Positions 43,396 to 51,590 of a stretch of DNA of 64,000 bases are shown one piece after another. Origin of the DNA: Streptomyces sp. STR69 (lineage in GTDB: Bacteria > Actinomycetota > Actinomycetes > Streptomycetales > Streptomycetaceae). Numbering within the stretch: the first letter of the stretch is position 1; every line of letters begins with the position of its first letter. Position numbers and translations under genes: made by a program. The stretch is from contig NZ_JALJRY010000003.1 in the NCBI RefSeq assembly GCF_024519455.1, positions 321,675 through 385,674 on the forward strand. The letters run 5' to 3'. The notes under the pieces were generated by a model that was not told where the DNA came from, did not search any database, and saw nothing but the letters and a program-made list of their open reading frames with translations.

Positions 43396-45150
43396 TTACT
43401 CGTGTGAGAGCAGGCCGTTGTGAACGGCTTGCCCCGGGACGGACCACGGGTGTGGGTGGGACCCCTTGTTGCTGTCCGTCTGCCTCAGATTAACCAAATG
43501 AGCGGGCTGCCGCTCGATGGGGCTGAAAACATGGGGTAAATAATAGACACGCGCGGCCACAAGGTCCGGATGGGTCGCCACCGCGGTACGTGGCGGCCGT
43601 ACGGGAGCACACGTGAGGTCGGCCGCGGGGAGTCGGCCGGTGGCGAGGTAGGCGTTGACGGTGTCGTTGACGCAGGTGTCGCCGTAGTCGGTGCCGTACA
43701 CCCCGTGCCGGTAGGAACCGGTGACGGTGACGAGCCGGGAAGCGGGCCACCTGGCGTGCATCTGCCGGGCCTCCGAGTACGGCACCCGGGGATCGCCGGT
43801 GGCGTTGACCATGAGCGCCGGGATGTCGTTGTGGACGGTGGTGACCGGCCGCTCCTTGGGCCGCGGCCAGAAGGAGCACGGGGTCACGTTGTTGAGGAAC
43901 GGGCCGAACAGCGGGTGCCGGGCCCGGGTCCGTTCGATCGCGCGCCAATGGACCTCGGTGTCGCGCGGTCCTGGGGTGTCGGCGCACAGGTACGCGGTCT
44001 GGGTGCTGCCGTACGCGGAGCCGTCGCCGGTCAGCGTCGCCGCCAGGAAGGCGGTGAGGAACGCGTCCGGCTCGGCGTGCCCGGTGTCGGCGGCCCGCTT
44101 GAGTGTGCGGAAGACACCCGCGACGAGCGCGTCCCCCTCCTCCGTGTCGTCGCCGAGGACCGCGTAGTCGAACAGCGGCGCCACGTGCCGGTCCACCCGG
44201 TAGGGGCCGATGGCCAACGGCCGCCCGACGGCCGCGGATTGGATGCCGTCGAGGGTGGCGAGCACGGCGTCGGCGGTGCCGCCCAGCCCGTATGTACGGT
44301 CGTGGGCCGCCGCCCAGCCCGCCCAGTGGCGCAGGGCGTCCTCGTTGACCTGCTCGGTGCCGTACTCGGCCCAGGGAGCGAGGCGGCTCGGATCGTGCAC
44401 TCCGTCCAGGACGACACGGTCGGTGCGGCCGGGGAACATCGCCGTGTAGACCTCGCCCAGATAGGTGCCGTACGAAACGCCGTAGAAGGAGATCCGGCGC
44501 TCGCCGAGGGCGGCGCGGACGGCGTCCATGTCGCGGGCCGCGTTGCGCGTGGAGACGTAGGGCAGAAGGGCTCCGGCGCGGTCTCGGCACTGCTCGGCGA
44601 GGCCGCGCTCGAAGGCCCGCATGCGGTCGAAGCCCGCCCGGTCCGGTCCCGTCGAGCGGAAGTACGTCTCGGTGCGCCAGCCGCAGTCCAGTGGTGTGTT
44701 GCGGCCGGTGAAGCGCGGGTCCACGCCGACGATGTCGTAGCGGCGGGCCGTCTCCCCCATCGCCGCGCTGACGGCGGGCAGGGACTCGATCGCGGGATCC
44801 GCCGGTCCGCCCATGTTGTAGAGCAGCGTGCCGATGCGGTGCGCGGGGTCGGCGGCCCGGAGGCGGGCCACCGCGATGCCGATCGTCCGGCCGGCGGGGG
44901 TCGCGTAGTCCAGGGGCACCTTCAGATCGGCGCATTGGGCGCCGGCCCTGTCGAGAGCCTTGCCGGTGTCGTCGTCGGGACCGCGGGCACAGGTCTTCCA
45001 GACGAGGCGCCGGTGGTCCGGAGACGGGTCCGTGGGTGTGGTCGGGGCCGGGGCCGACGGGAAAGCGACCGCGGCCGTCGGGAGGGCGGCGACGGCCAAC
45101 AGAGCGGCTGCCACCGCCCTCCCCAATCCCACGCGGAACGTGATCGTCAT
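43396..45150 (-). CDS. Secreted alpha/beta-hydrolase peptidase, S33 tripeptidyl aminopeptidase type
   Basis: 584 aa from ATG 45150 (ATG 45168 is possible). The signal peptide is TITFRVGLGRAVAAALLAVAALPTAAVA. Family blocks: WKTCARG, CADLKVPLDYATPAGRTIGIAVARLRA, GTLLYNMGGPADPAIESLP, VGVDPRFTGRNTPLDC, the nucleophile elbow ISFYGVSYGTYLGEVY, the Asp in NATGDPRVPYSEA and the His in YRHGVYG. The TAP-like C-terminal domain is included. It would release tripeptides from protein N-termini outside the cell. It follows the response-regulator gene by 59 bp and may be its target. Confidence 0.9.
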   Translation of the reverse strand: MTITFRVGLGRAVAAALLAVAALPTAAVAFPSAPAPTTPTDPSPDHRRLVWKTCARGPDDDTGKALDRAGAQCADLKVPLDYATPAGRTIGIAVARLRAADPAHRIGTLLYNMGGPADPAIESLPAVSAAMGETARRYDIVGVDPRFTGRNTPLDCGWRTETYFRSTGPDRAGFDRMRAFERGLAEQCRDRAGALLPYVSTRNAARDMDAVRAALGERRISFYGVSYGTYLGEVYTAMFPGRTDRVVLDGVHDPSRLAPWAEYGTEQVNEDALRHWAGWAAAHDRTYGLGGTADAVLATLDGIQSAAVGRPLAIGPYRVDRHVAPLFDYAVLGDDTEEGDALVAGVFRTLKRAADTGHAEPDAFLTAFLAATLTGDGSAYGSTQTAYLCADTPGPRDTEVHWRAIERTRARHPLFGPFLNNVTPCSFWPRPKERPVTTVHNDIPALMVNATGDPRVPYSEARQMHARWPASRLVTVTGSYRHGVYGTDYGDTCVNDTVNAYLATGRLPAADLTCAPVRPPRTAVATHPDLVAARVYYLPHVFSPIERQPAHLVNLRQTDSNKGSHPHPWSVPGQAVHNGLLSHE

Positions 45151-45209
45151 ATCACTCACTGTAGCCATCCCTGGTGGGGGCTGTATTCCGATTTTTAGGG
45201 CGTCACCGC

Positions 45210-45917
45210 TCAGTCCCCGACCCGTACCAGCCCGCTCTCGTAGGCGAAGATCACCGCGTGGATACGGTCCCGTAGGCCGAGTTTGGTCAGGATCCGGCCG
45301 AGGTGGGTCTTGACGGTCGTCTCCCCGACGAAGAGGCGGTGCGCGATCTCCCCGTTGGCCAGTCCCCTGGCGACCAGGGCCAGGACTTCCCGTTCCCGCT
45401 CGGTGAGAGCCGCCAGGCGGCTGCGCTGGGCGGGCGCGGACGCGGGGGCGTGCAGGACGAAGCGTTCGACCAGGCGCCGGGTCAGCGAGGGCGCCACCAT
45501 GACCTCGCCCCTCAGCACCGCGCGGACGGTCACCAGGATCTCCTCGGCGGGGGCGTCCTTGACGAGGAAGCCGTTCGCGCCGGCACGCAGGGCCGCGTAG
45601 GCGTACTCGTCGAGGTCGAAGGTGGTGACGAGGAGGATGCGGGGCCCGTGGGGCTGCGCGCACAGGATTTCGGTCGCGGCGAGCCCGTCCAGGCCCGGCA
45701 TGCGTACGTCCATCAGGACTAGGTCCGGCTCCAGCGCGGCCACCCCCGCGATCGCCGCGTCACCGTCGGCGGCCTCGCCCACCACGGTGAGATCGGGCTG
45801 GCTGTCGACGACCATCCGCAGCCCCATCCGGATCAGCTCCTGGTCGTCGCAGATCAGCACCCGGAACGATGACGACGATGACGCGGTGCGATCCGGGGTC
45901 GGGTCGAGGGCGGTCAT
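45210..45917 (-). CDS. NarL/LuxR-family response regulator
   Basis: 235 aa. The receiver domain (~18-135) has CDDQE, the phospho-acceptor Asp-70 in VLMDVRMPGLDG, VTTFD and the Lys in LVKDAPAEEI. The LuxR HTH is at ~165-225 (LAALTEREREVLALVARGLANGEIAHRLFVGETTVKTHLGRILTKLGLRDR). The start ATG overlaps the kinase stop by ATGA, so the pair is translationally coupled. The N-terminal ~17 residues are Ser-rich and unusual but probably unstructured. Confidence 0.95.
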   Translation of the reverse strand: MTALDPTPDRTASSSSSFRVLICDDQELIRMGLRMVVDSQPDLTVVGEAADGDAAIAGVAALEPDLVLMDVRMPGLDGLAATEILCAQPHGPRILLVTTFDLDEYAYAALRAGANGFLVKDAPAEEILVTVRAVLRGEVMVAPSLTRRLVERFVLHAPASAPAQRSRLAALTEREREVLALVARGLANGEIAHRLFVGETTVKTHLGRILTKLGLRDRIHAVIFAYESGLVRVGD

Positions 45918-47188
45918 GCGGTCGCCGCGGTGGGCTCGGGCTCGGCAGGACGCAGGGTCGCCACGACGCGGTAGCCGCCGTCGGGCGTGGGGCCGGCGTC
46001 GAGGCGCCCGGCGTAGAGGGCGGTGCGCTCGCGCATGCCGGTGAGTCCACGACCGGACGCGAGCAGCGGAGCGGGGCGTTGGCCCGCCCCTCCGGCTTCC
46101 GTTCCGGCCGAGTTCTCCACCCTGACGCGGACCAGCCGCCCGGGCCCCTGCCTACCGGTGTCGACCCGTACGTGAACCGTGGCGTCCGGCGGAGCGTGCT
46201 TGACGACGTTGGTGAGCGCCTCCTGCACGATGCGGTACGTCTGCGCGGTCAGATCCGCCGCAAGGCCGTCCCGTTCTCCACGAAGGTCCAACAGGGCGCG
46301 TCTGCCGCCCGTGTCGAGGCGTCCGACCAGCCGCCGCAGATCGGCCGAGAGGTCTTCGCCGGCCCCATCGGAAGCGGAACCGGAGTCGCCGGCCGGGGCG
46401 TTCGCGTCGGGAGTGCGCAACACCTCCAGCAGTCGGCGCAGTTCACCCAGGGCCTCGCGGCCGGTCGCGCTGATGACGCCGAGAGTCCGATCCACGACGG
46501 CGGGGTCGATCTGCCGCATCAGCCTGCCGCCCTCGGCGTTCAGCACCATCACGCTCACGCTGTGCGCGAGGACATCGTGGATCTCGCGGGCGATGCGCGC
46601 CCGCTCCTCGGCGACGGCGACCCGGGCCAGGGCGAGGCGTTCCGACTCGGCGAGCGCGGCCCGCCGCTCGAACTCGGCGACGTAGGCGCGCCGGGCACGC
46701 ACGTACTCGCCGAACACCCAGGCCCCGGCCAGCAGAAGCCCCACCGCGAGCGAAGTGAGCCAGGCGCCCCGGGCACCCGGGCCACCGCCGTAGTCCCGCT
46801 GCCACGCGGGAATCCACAGCAGCACGCAGCCGGCGGCGCAGACCACCGTCACCGCTGCGGCGCGGCGCAGGCCACGCACGGTGAGGGTGGCCAGGGCCGC
46901 GGCGAGGGCGACGGCGCCGCGTCCCGGCTCCTGTCCCCACACCTGTCCGAGGTACTGCGCCCAGAACACCGCCGTCACCAGGGCCGCGACCAGCACCGGC
47001 CGGCGGCGACGCCACAGCAGGGGCAGTACCAGGGCGACGTACACGACCACCTGCACCCAGACCGGCCGCCAGCCCGGCTCCGGTCGGATCACCGGCGGCA
47101 CCGCCACCAGCACGACCAGCAGGGCGTCCGTCAGCCACGGGTGGCTCCGCCGCAGGCGGGACAGGGTCTCGATCAGTCGATACACCAC
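45914..47188 (-). CDS. Membrane sensor histidine kinase (HisKA_3 / NarX-like)
   Basis: 424 aa. Four to six membrane helices lie within residues ~20-160 with no large extracellular domain. A coiled segment precedes the dimerisation helix with the phospho-acceptor His-204 in EERARIAREIHDVLAHSVSVM. The HATPase domain ends with GRGLTGMRERTALYAGRLDAGPTPDGGYRV. This is the common Streptomyces type that senses the membrane or a small ligand. It is coupled to the response regulator downstream. Confidence 0.94.
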   Translation of the reverse strand: MVYRLIETLSRLRRSHPWLTDALLVVLVAVPPVIRPEPGWRPVWVQVVVYVALVLPLLWRRRRPVLVAALVTAVFWAQYLGQVWGQEPGRGAVALAAALATLTVRGLRRAAAVTVVCAAGCVLLWIPAWQRDYGGGPGARGAWLTSLAVGLLLAGAWVFGEYVRARRAYVAEFERRAALAESERLALARVAVAEERARIAREIHDVLAHSVSVMVLNAEGGRLMRQIDPAVVDRTLGVISATGREALGELRRLLEVLRTPDANAPAGDSGSASDGAGEDLSADLRRLVGRLDTGGRRALLDLRGERDGLAADLTAQTYRIVQEALTNVVKHAPPDATVHVRVDTGRQGPGRLVRVRVENSAGTEAGGAGQRPAPLLASGRGLTGMRERTALYAGRLDAGPTPDGGYRVVATLRPAEPEPTAATA

Positions 47189-47307
47189 CTCACGCTACGG
47201 CCGGGCCCGCTCCCCCACATCGTCCCGGCGGGCGTCATGGGGTCCTCCCACGGTCGTACACGTACCGGCCGGGGACACGACGTACGGCCACCCGGGGCGC
47301 TTCCACC

Positions 47308-47883
47308 ATGGCCGCCATGTCGATCACCACCGAATTCCTCAGACGGCCCCTCATGACCGGTGCCGTGGCGGCCAGTTCACGACGGCTGGCGTACGCGATG
47401 ACCGAGGGCATCGGCCTGGAGGAGGCCCGGCTCGTGGTCGAACTCGGCCCGGGGACCGGGGTGTTCACCGACGCGATCCTCGCCCGGCTCGCACCCGCCG
47501 CACGGCTCGTCGCGATCGAACTCAACCCGGTGCTCGCGGCACGGCTGTCGGCCACCCGGCGCGACGCACGCCTGACCGTCATACGGGGCTCGGCCGCCGA
47601 ACTGGCCGCCGCAGTGGGCGAACCGGCCGACGCGGTGGTCTCCGGGCTGCCGTGGACGGTCATGCCGCGGGAACAGCGCGGGCACATCCTGGACGCCGTG
47701 GCCGAAGTCCTCGCGCCCGGCGGCCGGTTCACCACCTTCGCCTACCTGCACGCGTCCTGGACCCCACCCGCCCGTCACTTCACCGCCGAACTGGCCTGCC
47801 GTTTCGGCAAGTTGGAACGCTCGACCGTGGTGTGGCCGAACCTCCCACCCGCCTTCGTGCACCGGGCCACCCGGAAGCCATGA
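47308..47883 (+). CDS. Class I SAM-dependent methyltransferase (phospholipid N-methyltransferase-like)
   Basis: 191 aa; start at ATG 47308 or 47317. SAM motif I is VVELGPGTGVFTDAIL, then LVAIELNPVLAARL and DAVVSGLPWTVMP, the last equivalent to the NPPY-like motif of dimethyladenosine/phospholipid methyltransferases. C-terminal RFTTFAYLHASWTPPARHF and VWPNLPPAFVHRATRK are close to PmtA-type enzymes. It could methylate phosphatidylethanolamine, but the substrate is not proven. Convergent with the esterase gene. Confidence 0.88.
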   Translation: MAAMSITTEFLRRPLMTGAVAASSRRLAYAMTEGIGLEEARLVVELGPGTGVFTDAILARLAPAARLVAIELNPVLAARLSATRRDARLTVIRGSAAELAAAVGEPADAVVSGLPWTVMPREQRGHILDAVAEVLAPGGRFTTFAYLHASWTPPARHFTAELACRFGKLERSTVVWPNLPPAFVHRATRKP

Positions 47884-47902
47884 CCGGCCGGGATACGGCC
47901 GC

Positions 47903-48973
47903 TCACCGGTCCGGCTCGGCAGTGGCGGTCAGGGTGCGGTCCAACCAGCCGATGATCGTCGGGAACACCTCGGGCAACTTGCTCACCGCGCAGTGTCCGG
48001 TGTCGGGGACGAGGTTCACGACGGTGTCGCGGCGGCCCTGGAACACCAGGGTGTCGTGCTGGGGCACATGGACGTCGTCGGCGCCGTTGACCACCAGCAT
48101 GGGGTTGTTGCAGTCCTGGTCGAGCAGCGGGCGCAGGGAGAACTCGGCCCTGCCCGCGACCAGTTGCTCGGGGGTGGGCGGTGCGTCGAAGCCCATCGCG
48201 TTGCCGACGATCCCGTCCATCCCGAAGGCGTACATCCGCTCTTCGGTGAACGCCGTTTCGACCGGCCCGCCCAGCACCACGGCGGCGTCGACCTCACCAC
48301 CGAGTCCCGACCGGGCCGAGAAGTGCCCGCCCATCGAGATGCCCACGTGCGCCACCACGCCGTTGCCCAGCGACCGGGCATGTCCGATCAGCCCGCTGAC
48401 CAATTCCGCGCCGCCGGAACCGGTCATCGGCACCGTCGATTCACCGGTGCCCGCGATGTCGAACACCAGCACAGCGACGCGCAGATGGGTGGCGAGGAGC
48501 ACCATCAGCCCGTGCACATCCATCTTCCAGCTGTCCACGCCGCCGCTGGCGAGCACCACCGGCCGGTCGGCGGGAAGGTCGAGGGGCGCAAGCAGATGGA
48601 CCGGGACACTGGTCGCGCCTCCTCGGTACGGCAGTTCCAGCACGTACCGCTCGAAGCGCAGCCCGAACCCGGGAGCGGCGAGCCGGTACTGCTCCAACTG
48701 CTTGGCGAGCGCGACGCGCTTGCTCTCGTCGGCCAGGGCGGGGAACTTCGCCCATCCGTAGGCCAGCGCCGCCTGCTCATGGGCTCCCGCGTCGGCATAG
48801 GCCGCGGCCAGCTTCGACCATTCATGGACCCACCCGCCCGGAGCGTCCGCCCACATCTCGGTGACCGCGGCCCGCACGGCGTCGACGTCGGCCACCGGCA
48901 GCCCGGTGTTGACCATCTGCGGATACCGCTCGCCGAACAGCTCCGACGCGTCCAGTGGCCATTGGTAGGGCAT
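47903..48973 (-). CDS. Alpha/beta hydrolase of the FrsA/dihydropseudooxynicotine-hydrolase type
   Basis: 356 aa from ATG 48973, with AAGGAG 5 nt upstream. An N-terminal helical region (~1-115) leads into the hydrolase core: LASGGVDSWKMDVHG, LVFDIAGTGES, the nucleophile elbow VAHVGISMGGHFS, MLVVNGADDVHVP (Asp) and VPDTGHCAVSK (His). Family members act on C-C or ester bonds of varied substrates. The divergent TetR gene and two matching palindromes in the gap suggest induction by the substrate. Confidence 0.9.
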   Translation of the reverse strand: MPYQWPLDASELFGERYPQMVNTGLPVADVDAVRAAVTEMWADAPGGWVHEWSKLAAAYADAGAHEQAALAYGWAKFPALADESKRVALAKQLEQYRLAAPGFGLRFERYVLELPYRGGATSVPVHLLAPLDLPADRPVVLASGGVDSWKMDVHGLMVLLATHLRVAVLVFDIAGTGESTVPMTGSGGAELVSGLIGHARSLGNGVVAHVGISMGGHFSARSGLGGEVDAAVVLGGPVETAFTEERMYAFGMDGIVGNAMGFDAPPTPEQLVAGRAEFSLRPLLDQDCNNPMLVVNGADDVHVPQHDTLVFQGRRDTVVNLVPDTGHCAVSKLPEVFPTIIGWLDRTLTATAEPDR

Positions 48974-49004
48974 GACGGCTCCTTCCGCTTCTTCTGCGAC
49001 ACTG

Positions 49005-49074
49005 CCACTAACGCAGATATCTTGCGTTAGTGGACGCTACGCTCGCCCGGACACAAACGCAAGATCCGTGCGTT
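49005..49074. promoter_or_regulatory. Two TetR-type operators with identical geometry
   Basis: Site 1 is CCACTAACGCA (49005-49015), 7-bp spacer GATATCT, TGCGTTAGTGG (49023-49033): perfect 11-bp arms. Site 2 is AACGCA (49056-49061), 7-bp spacer, TGCGTT (49069-49074). Both share the core AACGCA-N7-TGCGTT, and their centres are 46 bp apart. They fill the gap between the divergent esterase and tetR genes, one near each start codon. This is a convincing autoregulated TetR locus. Confidence 0.75.
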
Positions 49075-49082
49075 AACGTGAC

Positions 49083-49721
49083 GTGGTGAGCAAGAACGAG
49101 ACGAGCGACCAGGCAGAGGCGTCCCGCCGTCCGGGCGGCCGGTCCGCGCGGGTCCGCGCCGATGTCCTGCGGTCGACCCTGGAAGCGCTCGCCGAGAACG
49201 GCACGAGCGGCTTGACGATGAGCGAGGTCGCCCGGCGGTCGGGCGTCCACGCCACCTCGATCCAGCGACGCTGGGGCGCCCTGCAGAACCTGGTCCTGGA
49301 CGCGCTGCTGTCCTACAGCCAGGAACAACTACCGGTCCCCGACACCGGGAACCTCCGGAACGACATGGTCGCGCTGGCCCGGCTGATCGCGGTCTACCTG
49401 AACACTCCCCTGGGCGCCGCGCTGGCCCAGGCGCTGGCCACGGCCGAGGAAGATCCCCAACTGGCCGAGAGCCGCGCCCAGTTCTGGCAGACCCGCTACG
49501 ACGTCACCCGGATCATCGTCGACCGCGCCATCGACCGCCACGAGCTGGCGGCCGACACCGATCACCGGCTCACCCTCGAACTGCTGGTCGCACCGCTGCA
49601 TTTCAGGGCGCTGCTCATCCGGCAGCCCATCGAGGAGGACCGGATCGAGCGGATGGTCGACACCCTCCTGCACGGCCTGGCCGGACCGGGCTCCGCCCGC
49701 ACACGGCCCGACTCCCGGTGA
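49083..49721 (+). CDS. TetR/AcrR-family repressor
   Basis: 212 aa from GTG 49083 (GTG 49086 also possible). No ribosome binding site is visible because operator site 2 ends 9 bp upstream, so the message may be leaderless. The HTH is RADVLRSTLEALAENGTSGLTMSEVARRSGVHATSIQRRWGALQNLVLDAL (~25-78); SIQRRWG differs slightly from the usual TLYRRW. The TetR_C-like ligand domain includes LNTPLGAALAQALATAEEDPQLAESRAQFW and LVAPLHFRALLIRQPI. It probably represses itself and the divergent hydrolase. Confidence 0.92.
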   Translation: MVSKNETSDQAEASRRPGGRSARVRADVLRSTLEALAENGTSGLTMSEVARRSGVHATSIQRRWGALQNLVLDALLSYSQEQLPVPDTGNLRNDMVALARLIAVYLNTPLGAALAQALATAEEDPQLAESRAQFWQTRYDVTRIIVDRAIDRHELAADTDHRLTLELLVAPLHFRALLIRQPIEEDRIERMVDTLLHGLAGPGSARTRPDSR

Positions 49722-49857
49722 CACCGAGGCCCGCGCCGGCGAGAACATGACCTGCGTCACTGAAGGCGTCGCGCAGTTCAGATCCCGTTGGCTGCGCCGA
49801 AAGCTCGCCATGATCTCCTGGCGTTCCGCACAGGCTGTCTCGCGGGAGGACTGACGC

Positions 49858-50433
49858 GTGGAGTTGCGCAGCGTCGAGGAGCTGATGGACCTGCTGTACG
49901 CCTGCCGGGGCGCCTGGGACACCCCGGACCGGAGCGGTGATCCGGTCGATCTGCACGACCACGCACTGCAGACGGCCGCGCTGCTGCGCCGAAGTCGCCC
50001 CGCCGACAAGGAACTTCAGATCGCCGGCCTGGTCCACGACATCGGACATCTCCTGCAACCCGGGGACGACGCCGGACACGCCGACCACGCGGCGGACGCG
50101 GTACACGCCCTGCTCGGCGCACGGGTCGCCCACCTGGTCCGGCTGCACGTGCCCGCGAAGCGCTATCTGGCCACCGCCGCACCGGACCACGACCTGTCCG
50201 CGCAGAGCACGCTGACGCTCCGCGCGCAGGGCGGCCCGATGTCCCGCGCCGAGGCCGCGGCCTTCGAGCGCGATCCGCTCGCCGACGACGCGATCACCCT
50301 CCGCCAGGCCGACGACGCGGCCAAGGTCGTCGGCTTCGACGCCGGGGTCCTGGAGGACTGGCGCACGGTCCTGGGCATAGTGGCCACCCGGAACTCCCGA
50401 CTGCCCAACTCCCGCCTGGGGGCTGTCGACTGA
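49858..50433 (+). CDS. HD-domain oxygenase-like protein (PhnZ/TmpB type)
   Basis: 191 aa from GTG 49858 with GGGAGGA upstream. The HD set is present: His-35 (HDHALQTA), His-60/Asp-61 (LVHDIGHLL), His-77 (HADHAADA), His-97 (RLHVPAKRYL) and Asp-152 (RQADDAAK). The linking motifs AKRYLA, LSAQSTLTLRAQGGPM and AAAFERDP match the mixed-valent diiron oxygenase PhnZ rather than ordinary phosphohydrolases. PhnZ cleaves 2-amino-1-hydroxyethylphosphonate after PhnY hydroxylates it. No PhnY-like dioxygenase is adjacent; an SDR gene follows after 25 bp. The substrate is open. Confidence 0.85.
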   Translation: MELRSVEELMDLLYACRGAWDTPDRSGDPVDLHDHALQTAALLRRSRPADKELQIAGLVHDIGHLLQPGDDAGHADHAADAVHALLGARVAHLVRLHVPAKRYLATAAPDHDLSAQSTLTLRAQGGPMSRAEAAAFERDPLADDAITLRQADDAAKVVGFDAGVLEDWRTVLGIVATRNSRLPNSRLGAVD

Positions 50434-50458
50434 CGGTCCGTCATGAGATCGTACGGCG

Positions 50459-51268
50459 ATGACGTCGTCGTCGTTCGGTCTGCGGGGTCGGGCCGTCCTG
50501 GTCACCGGCGGTACGCGCGGGATCGGTCACGCGGTCGCCGAGGCGTTCGCCGGGGCCGGGGCGCTGGTGTGCGTGAGCGCGCGGGACGCCGGTGAAGTGG
50601 GGCGCGTCGCGGCGGAGTTGGGCGGGGTCGGGCTCGCCGGGGATGTCGGCGACCCCGAACACGCGAGGGAGTTGGCCGAGTTCGCGCTGCGCGCCTTCGG
50701 GCGGATCGACGTGGTCGTCAACAACGCGGCGACGAACCAGCCGTACGGCCCCCTGATGGAAGCCGATCCGGACGCGTGGCGGACGGCGTTCACCGTGAAC
50801 GTCGAGGCGCCGCTGCGGTTGACGCAGTGCGTGTGGCGGGCGTGGATGCGGGAGCACGGCGGCGCGGTGGTCAACGTGTGCACCGAGGGCGCCGGGCATG
50901 TCGGGCCGAACGTGGGGGCGTACTCCACCAGCAAGGCGGCGCTCCTTCACCTCACGCAGCAGCTCGCGGGTGAACTCGCGCCGGGGGTGCGGGTCAACTC
51001 CGTCTCCCCCGGACTCGTACGCACCGAGATGGCGCGCTTCGTGTGGGAGCCGGGCGAGGCGGAGGTCGCCGCGGGGCTGCCGCTCGGGCGGATCGGGGAG
51101 CCGGCCGACATCGCACGGGCCGTGCTGTGGCTGGCCTCCGACCAGGCCGAGTGGATCACCGGGGCGGATCTGCTGGTGGACGGCGGGACGCGGGTGCGGG
51201 CGGCGTACGCGTCGGGCGGGTACGCCGTCCACGACCGGCTGAGGTCGGCGGGGCCGCCCCGCCCGTAG
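50459..51268 (+). CDS. Short-chain dehydrogenase/reductase
   Basis: 269 aa. Classical SDR: VLVTGGTRGIGHAVAEAF cofactor loop, NNAATN, VVNVCTEGAGHVGPNVGAYSTSKAALLHLT with catalytic Tyr and Lys, then VNSVSPGLVRTEMARFVWEP and ITGADLLVDGGTRV. It begins 25 bp after the HD-oxygenase gene on the same strand and is probably co-transcribed. It could oxidise or reduce a partner metabolite of that enzyme. Substrate unknown. Confidence 0.9.
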   Translation: MTSSSFGLRGRAVLVTGGTRGIGHAVAEAFAGAGALVCVSARDAGEVGRVAAELGGVGLAGDVGDPEHARELAEFALRAFGRIDVVVNNAATNQPYGPLMEADPDAWRTAFTVNVEAPLRLTQCVWRAWMREHGGAVVNVCTEGAGHVGPNVGAYSTSKAALLHLTQQLAGELAPGVRVNSVSPGLVRTEMARFVWEPGEAEVAAGLPLGRIGEPADIARAVLWLASDQAEWITGADLLVDGGTRVRAAYASGGYAVHDRLRSAGPPRP

Positions 51269-51284
51269 CGGCTCCCTGACGGGA

Positions 51285-51518
51285 TTACGGGAACAGGGCG
51301 ATCCCCACGAGGATCAGCAGGACGATCCCGGCGACGAGAGCGACCGTGGCCCAGGTCCCGCGGTGCTTCACCGCGGTCGTGGGCCCGCCGCCGCGCGGGC
51401 GGTCCTCCGGCAGGACGGGGTGGGCCGGACGGTCGCTCGCATAGAACTGGTCGTCGGTCGGATAGTGGTTGCGCGGGTCCTTGAAGGCCCTTGGATCGAT
51501 GCCGTGTGCACTGGCCAT
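51285..51518 (-). CDS. DUF6480-like small membrane protein
   Basis: 77 aa from ATG 51518, with CGAGGAG upstream. The soluble N-terminus (GIDPRAFKDPRNHYPTDDQFYASD) is followed by a short Pro/Gly-rich linker and a single C-terminal membrane helix (TWATVALVAGIVLLILVGIALFP). The pattern fits the actinobacterial DUF6480 group, though I am less sure of the family than of the gene. Function unknown. Convergent with the SDR gene. Confidence 0.75.
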   Translation of the reverse strand: MASAHGIDPRAFKDPRNHYPTDDQFYASDRPAHPVLPEDRPRGGGPTTAVKHRGTWATVALVAGIVLLILVGIALFP

Positions 51519-51590
51519 GGGAACTCCTCGCGCGGCACTCACCAGGGCCGGGGCCCGGCGCTCACCGGGACTCGGGTCCGGGGTGGCGGG

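Noticed and set aside
43509..43556. AT-rich patch with TAAATAATAG resembling a -10 element
   Set aside because: It lies within the coding sequence of the S33 peptidase C-terminus (codes ARVYYLPHV on the minus strand) and has no matching -35.
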